A stretch of 20,907 nt of DNA from contig DATKVG010000202.1 in assembly GCA_035530195.1 (NCBI GenBank), forward strand, positions 1-20,907, written 5' to 3'. The notes below the pieces were generated by a model. The model saw nothing but the letters and a program-made list of their open reading frames with translations. It searched no databases and had not been told where the DNA came from. Shown piece after piece: positions 1-8,304 of this stretch (its first letter is position 1; each line of letters starts with the position of its first letter). A program made the position numbers and the translations under genes. The stretch comes from JAPLKX01 sp035530195 (GTDB taxonomy: Bacteria; Hydrogenedentota; Hydrogenedentia; Hydrogenedentales; SLHB01).

Positions 1-167
1 TAATGCAACAGCCCGAGTCCAGCGCGACGTGGGAATCCCCCGGATATTTTTCCCGACATCGGTATCGGAGGAGCGCTTTTATTCGGTTTTGGGATAGCTT
101 CTAAACAAAATCACATGGCTATGCTCTTCATAAGATCACCCCTGTTTACTTTTTTGTGTCGCAATAG

Positions 168-204
168 TAGACTCGGTAGACCCTTTAGACTCCGGGATGG
201 TCTA
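168..204 (+). promoter_or_regulatory. Iterated TAGAC(T/C) motifs upstream of the DUF6765 gene
   Basis: TAGACT at 168-173, TAGACC at 177-182 and TAGACT at 186-191 are spaced exactly 9 bp apart. The inverted form GGTCTA follows at 199-204. The cluster ends 8 bases before the ribosome binding site AAGGAG (213-218) of the gene starting at 226. This arrangement could be an operator, or part of a 5' leader hairpin (TAGACC pairing with GGTCTA). No convincing -35/-10 pair was identified. Nothing gene-like was seen in 1-167. Confidence 0.3.
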
Positions 205-225
205 TATTAGGAAAGGAGACGCGGC

Positions 226-1026
226 ATGCAAAAAGACGTCCACTTCTACCTGACATACGCGTTGGCGAGAAAAGCCGGGCTCAATGTCGACACAGCCAAG
301 AGAATCGCATGGGCTGACCAGTATACCGACGAAATGACAAAACCCGACGTACACGGCATTCAGACTCAGTCCGACGTTCTCGGCGATTGGGACCACCGCC
401 AGATTCAGCTTTCCGTCCTGGCGCCGTTCCATTTTATACCCGGCGACGACGCCACACGGCCATGGATGACCACACGCAACAGCCCCCGCGCCCGTAGCCT
501 CGTAAAGGCCGCCGCCTGCAATCTCTTTCAGTTGGGTATTGCGTTGCACGCCCTGCAGGATACCTTCAGCCACGAAAAGTTTTCCGGCTGGCGCGAAAAG
601 GGCAACAGGTGTTTCCCCTGGTATTACTTGCAGACCCACATCCCCAATGTCGGCCACGCCGAAATGGCCGCCACACCCGACATCGCCCACCGCGTCTGGC
701 AGGATCCCCGCGACAACCGCATCATCGACAACAAACTCCGGGTGCTCGCCGCCGCCAACGCCACCTACCACGGTCTCCTCGAAAATCTCGGCCTTACCCC
801 CTTGGCGCCTTGGACTCCAATCAAAAACCAGATTAAGGAATTTGTGAAGCAGGGCTACGACCAGCGCATTACCAATATCTGCAAATTCTCCGGCGACACA
901 AAACTCCACTACAAAACCACAAACCAAAAACTCGAGGCGGCCTCCGTGCCCGAATTTGCACAGGCCGCGTCCCGCCATCTGTCCGCGGCCATGGATTCCT
1001 TCAGTTCACTGCCTTGGAAACCGTGA
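226..1026 (+). CDS. DUF6765 family protein (zinc phospholipase C/S1-P1 nuclease-like)
   Basis: This 266-residue protein has no signal peptide or membrane segment. The start is supported by AAGGAG at 213-218, 7 bases before the ATG. The N-terminus (QKDVHFYLTYALARKAG), the segment IAWADQYTDE (28-37) and HALQDTFSH (108-116) match my knowledge of the DUF6765 family. Those proteins resemble zinc-dependent phospholipase C and S1/P1 nucleases in having His and Asp residues spread along a helical fold. Likely metal ligands are H6, D31, H68 or H70, H108, D112, H116 and H144. The substrate is unknown and no reaction can be assigned. The gene stands alone and converges on the DUF4838 gene, with a 104-bp gap that holds only a weak inverted repeat (GATACAG ... 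CTGTATC). Family call fairly sure, function open. Confidence 0.75.
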   Translation: MQKDVHFYLTYALARKAGLNVDTAKRIAWADQYTDEMTKPDVHGIQTQSDVLGDWDHRQIQLSVLAPFHFIPGDDATRPWMTTRNSPRARSLVKAAACNLFQLGIALHALQDTFSHEKFSGWREKGNRCFPWYYLQTHIPNVGHAEMAATPDIAHRVWQDPRDNRIIDNKLRVLAAANATYHGLLENLGLTPLAPWTPIKNQIKEFVKQGYDQRITNICKFSGDTKLHYKTTNQKLEAASVPEFAQAASRHLSAAMDSFSSLPWKP

Positions 1027-1130
1027 CCCGTCGGATACAGACGCAATACAAGCCCTTTGATGTACTGTATCGGCGAAACACCGGCGGGAAGTGAGGACCG
1101 TAATGGCGGGCTTTCATTTGTTTGATAAGC

Positions 1131-3032
1131 TTACTTCGGGCCGGCTGCATCCGCGGCCCGTTGCTCTGCAACGTACGCATCCCGCCCCTGAACCATCCAT
1201 TGCCAAAGCGCCTCGTCCCACAAGGCGACCCGCCGGTTCTCCATATCAGTCCCCGCCAGTCGCCGCGCCTCGCGTATCAACGCCCCGAAACGGTCCATGC
1301 GGTCCGCGGTGCCCAACCCTTCCCATGAGGCCTTTTTCCAGTCAATGCCGTTCTTCTTGTAAATAGGTGGCGGATAATTCTCCGGATTTTGCGCAATTTC
1401 TTCTAGAGACAAATAAAAGGCCTTCATCGGTTTGGCGGCGCTTCCAAAATACCGGTCAAAAAATTCATCCAGCAGGGCGTCCACGTCCGTTTTCGGGTCA
1501 TCCCACACCTTCGCGATCACGTACGCTTCCAGCATATCCTGCTCCCCGCACACAAAAATCCCGCGCACCCCGTCCCGGATGAACATCCGCATCGACCGCG
1601 CCGTTTCATGAACCATCACATTCGGGAAACACTGCCATTTGTCTATCAGGGCCGGCTCCATCGGGTGGTGATAATAGTTCCAAAGAAAAACCGGCGCCTT
1701 CGTCTTTTTCAGCCATTGCCGGTAAAGACGCATGTCATTCTCGCGTATTTCTTTGTGGATCCCATACACGCACGTATGCAGGCACGGAGCCACAGAAACG
1801 TTCGGCTCCATCTCGAAACCCCGCGGCGGCAGCGCGTAGTTCCAATAGGCAAGCGTGGCGATATACTTGTCCGGGTGCGTCTTTCCCACTTCCCGCGCCA
1901 CCGCATTGACAAACGAAAAAAAATAGTTGCTCACGGTCCCGCTGCTGAATTGGCCCGTGCGCATGTCTCTGCCCGAAGCCAAAAGCTCCTTGCAACGCGC
2001 GCACCGGCAAAAATTCGAGTTGTCGTCGGGAACGATCGCAAAGTAATCGCCCACCGCTTTCCAGCCTTCGGGTGCGTCTTTTTTGCCGTCGAAAAAGTCC
2101 CGCGCCATCTGAGCGACCTCTTGCACCAGCACCGGATTCGAATAACATAGCTGCGTGCCCCGGCCCGGCCCTTGAGCCTGGTACTCCGGGTTCGTGAAAA
2201 CCGTCTCGACCGTCTTGCGATGGAACGTGTGGTTGCCCGCCCACTTCTCGCCGCCAAGCCGCAGCCGCCTCCAAAACAGGTGCGTCTCGGAAGGCGTTAC
2301 CGGCCCCCACTGACCACGCATGAACGGCCAGTTGCCCGACCACAGCGCGTCGCGATATTTCAGCGCCGGCGCCCGCCGGATATCTCTGCCCCGAACCTCG
2401 AGCGTCTCCCGAGAAGGCACGCTAATGCTTGTTGCAGACGCCCCGTACCACCGCACACCGCAAAATCGCTCCAGAAAATCATACGTCGCATAGCACGTCC
2501 CCTGATCGTCATAGACACCCGGAAGCGCTATCTCCTCTTGACCCGCCCGCTCGGGCCGCCCCACCGTCTTCCAATAGTCGATCCGGTGGCGCGTGCTCGC
2601 CAGACCGTCCCCACAGCTCATCAGCCGGCCAAGTTCCCCCCGGTTCGCCTCGGTATCCTGCCAGTCCCGTCCCATAAGGATCAGCGTCTGCGGATGAAAG
2701 CCGATCAAATACTCCTGCGGCGCAAAATCAGACCCCCTGTACCCCATTTCGCGCGTCGCCGCGCTCTCCCCTACCAGGATGCGCGGCCCCTCCACTTTTT
2801 CGTTATCCGTCCGTATCGGCAGATCCGCCCCCGTAATTCTCAGCACGTGATGTTGCAGTTCCAACGCCGCCAGCCGCGCCGCGGGCGCCGGATGTTCCGA
2901 CACAACAATCGTACAGGCCGCCTTGCCTCCTCGAACCAGCGAAAAGAAACTCTCATGTGCCCTTCCAGGCGTACGGAGGCCCGCACACCCGGCGAACGCC
3001 AGAAGACAAATCACCCATAACCGTCTGCGCAT
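1131..3032 (-). CDS. DUF4838 domain-containing lipoprotein (GH67-like N-terminal region)
   Basis: This 633-residue exported protein starts at 3032, because GAAGGAGA lies just upstream of that ATG. An in-frame ATG at 3056 lies upstream of this site. Residues 1-16 form a lipoprotein signal (MRRRLWVICLLAFAGC), with Cys16 as the probable lipidated residue. Residues 40-125 resemble the N-terminal domain seen in alpha-glucuronidase/GH20-type enzymes. The stretch GVYDDQGTCYATYDFLE (about 172-188) is the GH67-like G-T-x-Y-A-x-Y-D-F-L-E signature. The DUF4838 core follows, with PDDN (335-338) and a compact Cys cluster (C342, C344, C347). DUF4838 proteins are common in polysaccharide-degrading Planctomycetota, Bacteroidota and Hydrogenedentota and are suspected glycosidases. 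Activity here is unproven. It diverges from the broken TIGR02206-type gene. Confidence 0.85.
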   Translation of the reverse strand: MRRRLWVICLLAFAGCAGLRTPGRAHESFFSLVRGGKAACTIVVSEHPAPAARLAALELQHHVLRITGADLPIRTDNEKVEGPRILVGESAATREMGYRGSDFAPQEYLIGFHPQTLILMGRDWQDTEANRGELGRLMSCGDGLASTRHRIDYWKTVGRPERAGQEEIALPGVYDDQGTCYATYDFLERFCGVRWYGASATSISVPSRETLEVRGRDIRRAPALKYRDALWSGNWPFMRGQWGPVTPSETHLFWRRLRLGGEKWAGNHTFHRKTVETVFTNPEYQAQGPGRGTQLCYSNPVLVQEVAQMARDFFDGKKDAPEGWKAVGDYFAIVPDDNSNFCRCARCKELLASGRDMRTGQFSSGTVSNYFFSFVNAVAREVGKTHPDKYIATLAYWNYALPPRGFEMEPNVSVAPCLHTCVYGIHKEIRENDMRLYRQWLKKTKAPVFLWNYYHHPMEPALIDKWQCFPNVMVHETARSMRMFIRDGVRGIFVCGEQDMLEAYVIAKVWDDPKTDVDALLDEFFDRYFGSAAKPMKAFYLSLEEIAQNPENYPPPIYKKNGIDWKKASWEGLGTADRMDRFGALIREARRLAGTDMENRRVALWDEALWQWMVQGRDAYVAEQRAADAAGPK

Positions 3033-3089
3033 TTGCCAGTCTCCTTCACAACGCATACTACACGGTACAATGGATCACCGTCTATTCAA

Positions 3090-3808
3090 ATGGCAATGAC
3101 CACTTTCATATATGCCATCGTTGCAGTGCCGCCCTTCTTGAACCTCCTCGGTAAAATCCGGCATTCTGTGCATATTGGAGTGGGGATTGAGACAACATGC
3201 ACCTATCCGCTGTTCGGCTCGACACATCTGCTGACGGTCGCGGTGCTGTTTGTCATGGGCGGCGTCATCGTGTACGGCACCCGCCGGCGGGTCGCGCCGG
3301 ATCGGCGCAAAGGGGTCGCTCTCTCGCTGGGACTGTTCATGTTTGCCCAGGAAGTCCTGGACTGCCCCCTGCATCACTACCTGCGAAACGAGGCATGGCG
3401 GAATACGCTGCCGTTTCACCTGTGCGGGATGCCGTCGTCCTCACCGCAATCCTGTTCATCACCCGCAAACGGTTCCTGTACGACCGTTTGTACTTCTAAG
3501 GTCTGGCCGGAGCGACGATGGCGATTCTCACGCCCGACATTCAGTTTGCGTTCCCCCACGTCCTCAACCTCACCTATTTCTGCAGCCACGCGCTGATCAT
3601 AGTCGGCGCGGCCTTCATGACAGTCAACTACGGATACCGGCCGTCGTTCAAGTCTTTCTTGCGCGCCCTCGTGCTCACCAACATCTACATGGCCCTCGAA
3701 ATCATCGGCACCGCCCTCTTCCTCATCATGTACAGCCCATACCTCATAGCCGATCATCTGCGCGCGAGACCCAAACCCCCTTCTCAGACCCGCCCCCTTG
3801 ACGGGTGA
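3090..3808 (+). pseudogene. Broken TIGR02206/YwaF-type integral membrane protein gene
   Basis: Two reading frames together encode one polytopic membrane protein. The first runs from ATG 3090 or 3096 to about 3425 and includes YPLFGSTHLLTVAVLF and LPFHLCG, both typical of the TIGR02206 family. The protein then continues in the -1 frame (DAVVLTAILFITRKRF), consistent with loss of one G from a G-run near 3425. In that second frame TAA at 3497-3499 interrupts YF*GLAGATMAILTPD. Downstream the frame stays open to TGA 3806-3808 through FCSHALIIVGAAF and LEIIGTALFLIMYSPYLIA. The function of the family is unknown. Two lesions about 70 bases apart indicate a pseudogene, although assembly error is possible. 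No good ribosome binding site precedes 3090. It is divergent from the DUF4838 gene. Confidence 0.75.
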
Positions 3809-3957
3809 GTCAGGGCAGGGTGGGTAGTCCCAGAAGGATGTGGTTCCGAGATTACGCGATACAGAATTGAGAATGAAATCCCTCCTCAGGCAGTATTACA
3901 CCGTTACCAAGTCGCCCTCTTCATTTTGGGCTCCAATCCCATGAGGGAAGAAACGAG

Positions 3958-5382
3958 GTGGATATGTGCGCCCAAAAAACCGTGCGGGAAACTCCTGTTG
4001 CGGAATCTGCGGCTGGGTTCCGGGGAGGCGCCGTGGCAAGCGCAATACCCTTACTGGTTTTTGTATGCGCCACCGGCGCATTGGTTATTGCGGGCGCGCC
4101 GACTGTCGAAGGAATGATCATCAGCGCGATGCTCGGCATTTCTATTGGCATGATGTTCGCGCGAAGCCCGGCCCAGTACGGCGAACGCGTCTTCTCATTG
4201 ATGGTCAACCGTACGGCCGCCGTGGCCATCGTATGCTGGCTGTGGGCGGGTGCCTTTTCCGGGATCCTGGCCGATTCGCATCTGGTGGAAGCGATCGTGT
4301 GGATAGGCTGGAAACTGGGCGTAGCCGGCCCCTCATTCACCGTGGCCGTATTCATCTGCGCGAGCCTTTTTGCCGTATCGCTGGGAACCGGCCTGGGAAC
4401 GGTGCTGGCTTTTACTGCAATTATGTATCCGGCGGGCATAGTCCTGGGTGCAAACCCCGCCGCCGTTATGGGCGCCATCATCAGCGGCGCCGCGTTTGGG
4501 GATAATCTTGCGCCCGTCTCCGATACCACCATTGTCTCCGCGGCAACACAAGAAACCGACGTGGGCGGCGTGGTGCGGTCGCGCCTGAAATATGTCCTGA
4601 TTGCGGCTGGCCTGTCAACACTCCTCTTTTATGTCTTCGGCGGCGGCGATACGTCCATGAACCCGGCTGAAGCCCAAAAGCTGCTGGCGGAAACGGCAAA
4701 CCCGAAAGGGCTGCCCATGCTGATTCCCGCACTGGTGGTTTTCATTGTGTCGATTTCCGGGGGGCACTTTTTGGTGGCGCTGACGGCGGGAATCCTGGCC
4801 GCATCGATCCTGGGGCCGTTATTGGGCGTGTTTCCCGTCTCGAACCTGTTTCACGTCACCGCAGAAGGCGGCGTGGCGGGCAGCATCGTGGGCGGGGCCA
4901 TGGGCCTGGTGCCAACCGCCATTCTGACACTGCTTCTCATCACCGCCATCGGACTGATGAAGGAGGGGGGATTTCTCGATTCAATGATGGCGTTCCTCGA
5001 CCGAACCTGCGCGAAAACGGCCCGTGGCGCCGAGGGTACTATAATTGCCCTCATTTCTGTCGCCAACCTCTGCGTATCGGTCAATACGGTCGCAATCATC
5101 ACCGTCGGCCCCTTGGCCAACGTGCTGCGTAAACGCCACGCGATACATCCATACCGCGTCGCCAACCTGTTGGATACAGTCTCGTGTTCATTCCCCTACA
5201 TGATGCCCCATGCGGCCGTACTCACCGCCGCGACGGCAATCCAGATGCAGGTCGCCCAACGCTATGATTTCGTCACCGTGGTTCCCTGGGCACAGGAGGC
5301 GCCGTATATCTTCTACGGGTGGACCCTGTTCCCAATCATGGTGCTCGCCGTCATCACCGGGTTCGGCAGGAGAACCGGTTAA
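3958..5382 (+). CDS. NhaC-type Na+/H+ antiporter family protein
   Basis: This 474-residue polytopic inner-membrane protein has about eleven to twelve hydrophobic segments. The strongest signature is residues 177-191, GAAFGDNLAPVSDTT, the conserved GxxFGDxxSPxSDTT-type motif of the NhaC/Na_H_antiporter family (PF03553). Members exchange Na+ for H+, and some relatives move organic anions or amino acids. The GTG at 3958 has GAGGGAAG upstream. ATG 3964, preceded by GAGGTG, is an equally reasonable start and would remove two residues. The gene stands alone after the broken membrane-protein gene and converges on the acylase gene, with only 16 bp between the stops. The 149 bp upstream show no recognisable promoter or riboswitch. 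Family call secure, ion specificity inferred. Confidence 0.88.
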   Translation: MDMCAQKTVRETPVAESAAGFRGGAVASAIPLLVFVCATGALVIAGAPTVEGMIISAMLGISIGMMFARSPAQYGERVFSLMVNRTAAVAIVCWLWAGAFSGILADSHLVEAIVWIGWKLGVAGPSFTVAVFICASLFAVSLGTGLGTVLAFTAIMYPAGIVLGANPAAVMGAIISGAAFGDNLAPVSDTTIVSAATQETDVGGVVRSRLKYVLIAAGLSTLLFYVFGGGDTSMNPAEAQKLLAETANPKGLPMLIPALVVFIVSISGGHFLVALTAGILAASILGPLLGVFPVSNLFHVTAEGGVAGSIVGGAMGLVPTAILTLLLITAIGLMKEGGFLDSMMAFLDRTCAKTARGAEGTIIALISVANLCVSVNTVAIITVGPLANVLRKRHAIHPYRVANLLDTVSCSFPYMMPHAAVLTAATAIQMQVAQRYDFVTVVPWAQEAPYIFYGWTLFPIMVLAVITGFGRRTG

Positions 5383-5398
5383 CCTGCTCCGACAGAAT

Positions 5399-7768
5399 CT
5401 AGGGCTGGAACACCATCTGCCGGGCCATCTCCTGCAGGTTTTCGGCCCTGCTCACCATCCTCAGCGGAATATAGTCGCCCCGTTCCCACAGCGCCATGAG
5501 ATCCGCGTAGTGCGAATCCTCCGGAAAACCGCTCTGCCCGCCGGGATACACGCCGACGCTCGTGTCCGTCGCGCCAAAATCGACAATCATCCGCCAAGAT
5601 GCGCCCCCGCCGACGGGGCCGATGTTCCCGCCTGGATTGACGGTAAACGGCATTCCGGGCGCAGGCCCGCCTGTGCGTGAAAGCTCGGGCATCCTGGTCA
5701 TGGATCGTATTTTCAAAACGTTCGTGTTTCCCCATGTGTATTTTCCAATGTCCTCGCCGAATTCCGATTTCAGCGACGCCACCGCCTTTTGGAACGAGTT
5801 CCAGATGATATCGTCGCGCGTTTCCCGTTCCGGCGTCCTGCGGTCGTCGAACCATACGGCTTCCGGATACTCCCGCGTCATGTATTCAAGCACTTCAAAA
5901 ACGGGATCGGACCTGTTGATGCCCGTAAACCCCCACGAACCCTTTCTTTTCTCCGCGCCCCATCGCGCCCACTCGTCGTCCCAAACGGCCGCGCGGTACA
6001 CATCCAGCCACCGCAGCCAGATCAACGGCTGGACCGCATCCACATCGGCCGCAAAATCCCATTGCCCCAACGCCTCGAGGATGCGGGCAGCGAAAGGATC
6101 TTCAGTTTTCTTCTCCCTGACCACCTTCAGCCATACGGGCACAAATTCCGAGGCGGCCTTGTCGTAGTGGTCATATTGGACCGCTTTCATTTTCTCAATC
6201 GTCATATCCGTTCCCGCAGCGAGCAGGTCGTTGATCCGGCTTTTTCTGTAACGCGGGTCCCACATCCACCCGATATAATGCGGATAGCCGATGGGCGTCG
6301 GCCGACCGTTGGCGGATGCGACATAACCTTCCGGTGGGTTCACCGTCAGCGGCATCTCGCCGGATGGGATCATCGACGACCAGTCATAGTCGCCCGACGC
6401 GCCGTCCATCGGCACCCGCCCCTGCCCGCGCAGACGCACCGGAAATTGACCGCAGCAGAACAGGGCGATGTTGCCGTAGACGTCCGCATACACGAGGTTG
6501 AGGCCGGGCGCCTTGATCTGCCTGGCGCCGTCAAGCCATCCCTCAAGGTTCGTGGCGCGGTTCATTGCCCAGATACTCAGCAGTTCCCGTGTCGGGCCAA
6601 GGCCGGTCCACTGCAGCGATATGGTGCGCCCTTCGCGCGACACGACGGGGCCGTGGACGGTATAGTCGATTTCGAGCACATGCGGGGCCGCGTCGCGTAC
6701 CGGAATCTCCTCCCTAATCCGCCGCATCTGTTTCCATTCGCCACGGTGCCGGTAACGCAGCGGATCGTTTTCGTCGACCGTCTCAACAAAGTAATCCACC
6801 GCATCCGCCTGCAGATTCGTAATCCCCCAGCCTAAATAGTCGTTGTGCCCGATGATCGTGACGGGACTGCCCGGGAAACCCACCCCGACTATGTTGCGGC
6901 CCCCCACACAAAGATGAGACGCATACCAGATTGCCGGCAACTGAAATCCCAGGTGCGGATCGCTGCACAACATCGGTTTGCCCGAAGCGGTCTTGCGGCC
7001 CGAAACCGCCCAGTTGTTGCTGCCCACGGTGTCGCCCAGCAACCGGTGCTGCGGAATGCTTGCCGATGCGGCCATGTACGCCCCGGAGCTATCAGGCGCC
7101 GCGGCGCTGAGCATCACCGCGTCCAGCGATTCCTCGTTCACCTGGACAGACACCGTCGGCTCTTCATAAGGCCGCTCGAGTGGCCACAACTCCTGCATCA
7201 CTTGTGCACCCACCTTTTCCAACAACGACCCAAACCACAAGTCGTCGTCGTTGCCGGACTGGTCCCACGCCATGTACTTGAGGAACACCATGCAATCGAC
7301 CGGCGTCCACGGCGCCGGCGCATATCCGAGCATCGGCGGCAGTTGGTTCTGCGCCTTATATTCGGCCATTTTCGCGTTGACGCCCGCGCAATATGCTTCC
7401 AATTCTGCCCGGAATTCCGCGGGTAGATCCCCCGAATCCCAAACCGCCTGACAACCCCGCCGCACGCCGAGCTGCCGGCAAAAAATATCCTTCGCCAGCG
7501 CCGCTTGCCCCTGCACCTCGGCCAACGTGCCCGATGCGCGACGCCGGTACAGGTCCATCTGCCACAACCGTTCACGGGCATGGATATAGCCCAGCGCACA
7601 ATACGCGTCCGTCCAGGATCCGGCAAAAATGTGCGGCAACCCGAAAGAGTCGTACCAAACGTCAACCTTTCCGCCAAGCCCGTCCAGTTTTATCGCGTTC
7701 GACTCCAGCCCAACCGCCGCACATGCAATACAACATGCCAAAAGTGGTGCAACCAAAACCCTGCCCAT
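5399..7768 (-). CDS. Penicillin acylase family protein (exported Ntn hydrolase)
   Basis: This 789-residue precursor belongs to the penicillin amidase family (PF01804), whose members cut themselves into two chains and hydrolyse amides such as acyl-homoserine lactones or N-acylated compounds. The start at 7768 is supported by GGGGAGGAAT just before the ATG. A hydrophobic N-terminus (MGRVLVAPLLACCIACAAVG) indicates export. LLAC within it could be a lipobox. The alpha-chain region includes YIHARERLWQMDLYRRRASG (61-80). The self-cleavage site is GSNNW, with Ser250 as the predicted new N-terminal nucleophile of the beta chain. Beta-chain landmarks include SDPHL (269-273) and the GHNDYLGWGITN stretch. 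Length is normal for the family. No partner gene is adjacent, so the substrate cannot be deduced. Confidence 0.9.
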   Translation of the reverse strand: MGRVLVAPLLACCIACAAVGLESNAIKLDGLGGKVDVWYDSFGLPHIFAGSWTDAYCALGYIHARERLWQMDLYRRRASGTLAEVQGQAALAKDIFCRQLGVRRGCQAVWDSGDLPAEFRAELEAYCAGVNAKMAEYKAQNQLPPMLGYAPAPWTPVDCMVFLKYMAWDQSGNDDDLWFGSLLEKVGAQVMQELWPLERPYEEPTVSVQVNEESLDAVMLSAAAPDSSGAYMAASASIPQHRLLGDTVGSNNWAVSGRKTASGKPMLCSDPHLGFQLPAIWYASHLCVGGRNIVGVGFPGSPVTIIGHNDYLGWGITNLQADAVDYFVETVDENDPLRYRHRGEWKQMRRIREEIPVRDAAPHVLEIDYTVHGPVVSREGRTISLQWTGLGPTRELLSIWAMNRATNLEGWLDGARQIKAPGLNLVYADVYGNIALFCCGQFPVRLRGQGRVPMDGASGDYDWSSMIPSGEMPLTVNPPEGYVASANGRPTPIGYPHYIGWMWDPRYRKSRINDLLAAGTDMTIEKMKAVQYDHYDKAASEFVPVWLKVVREKKTEDPFAARILEALGQWDFAADVDAVQPLIWLRWLDVYRAAVWDDEWARWGAEKRKGSWGFTGINRSDPVFEVLEYMTREYPEAVWFDDRRTPERETRDDIIWNSFQKAVASLKSEFGEDIGKYTWGNTNVLKIRSMTRMPELSRTGGPAPGMPFTVNPGGNIGPVGGGASWRMIVDFGATDTSVGVYPGGQSGFPEDSHYADLMALWERGDYIPLRMVSRAENLQEMARQMVFQP

Positions 7769-7998
7769 GATTCCTCCCCTCTCTATCCAGTTGCCCGGTT
7801 AGAACCAAGCCCTGCCAAAAACCCATTGCCGCTATCATACGAGTTTTTGCCCGGTGAAACTACATTGCGAACGGGCGTTGGACTCCAAAACGAGCCTGGC
7901 AGCCCGTTGCACTCGAAACTTCAGATGCGAAGAAGGCGATACGCCTGTGACTGTGGAAGCGAGCGATCCCGACGGCCGGCCTCGGCCCATGGCCGTCA

Positions 7999-8121
7999 TA
8001 CATTCTCGGCCTCGAAATCATCGGGATCGCCCTCTTCTTCATCATGTACAGCCCGTACCTGATAGCCAACTTCTTTCACGCCAAGGCCAACCACCCTCCC
8101 CACGCCCCCGTCGAACTGTAG
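7999..8121 (+). pseudogene. C-terminal remnant of a second TIGR02206-type gene
   Basis: Frame 7999-8121 encodes YILGLEIIGIALFFIMYSPY and continues LIANFFHAKANHPPHAPVEL before TAG at 8119-8121. It matches the last transmembrane segment of the broken gene at 3090-3808. Bases 8008-8067 match 3692-3751 at 54 of 60 positions without gaps. No upstream part of the family is visible in 7769-7998, and there is no start codon or ribosome binding site for it. It therefore looks like the 3' stump of a deleted paralogue, with its own diverged C-terminal tail. It is unlikely to be translated. Confidence 0.75.
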
Positions 8122-8137
8122 GCAAGCCGGAGGAAAC

Positions 8138-8180
8138 AAAAAAAACCACGAAGGGCCGGCACGCCGTGCCCGCCGTGGTT
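8138..8180 (-). terminator. Rho-independent terminator-like hairpin on the minus strand
   Basis: Read on the minus strand, AACCACG (8180-8174) pairs with CGTGGTT (8150-8144). An inner stem GGCAC/GTGCC sits between them. Eight T residues follow (complement of A 8138-8145). This is a classic intrinsic terminator shape for leftward transcription, but no leftward gene lies immediately upstream of it. On the plus strand no T-run follows the hairpin. Confidence 0.5.
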
Positions 8181-8304
8181 AACCCGCCTGCCCATGATCA
8201 ACGCACCGAATAGGGGCTCTCCTTGTTCCCTGGGCTCGAGGCCAAACACCCCTTGCTGGCGCCTCGGCCTCCAACTTTCTACAATAGGCCGAAAGGAGGG
8301 TGAA

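Larger units (their letters stand above)
7769..8304. other. Gene-poor spacer between acylase and Tat-protein genes
   Basis: This 536-bp spacer separates the start of the leftward acylase gene from the start of the rightward Tat-exported protein gene. It holds the remnant at 7999-8121 and the hairpin at 8138-8180, listed separately. The stretches 7769-7998 and 8181-8290 show no convincing gene, and no clear divergent promoter pair was found. Open frames here have no family resemblance. Confidence 0.6.

Noticed and set aside
202..978. Minus-strand open frame (258 codons) opposite the DUF6765 gene
   Set aside because: Same antisense effect. The plus strand has the ribosome binding site and the family motifs.
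1027..1130. Terminator between the DUF6765 and DUF4838 genes
   Set aside because: Only a 7-bp inverted repeat (GATACAG/CTGTATC) with a long loop and no T-run, too weak to call.
3497..3499. Recoding of the in-frame TAA in the TIGR02206-type gene
   Set aside because: TAA is not a known selenocysteine or pyrrolysine codon, and an upstream frameshift also breaks the gene, so decay or assembly error is simpler.
5399..7768. Antibiotic-degrading penicillin acylase as a resistance gene
   Set aside because: The family has broad amide substrates and nothing in the neighbourhood points to antibiotics, so only the family name is justified.
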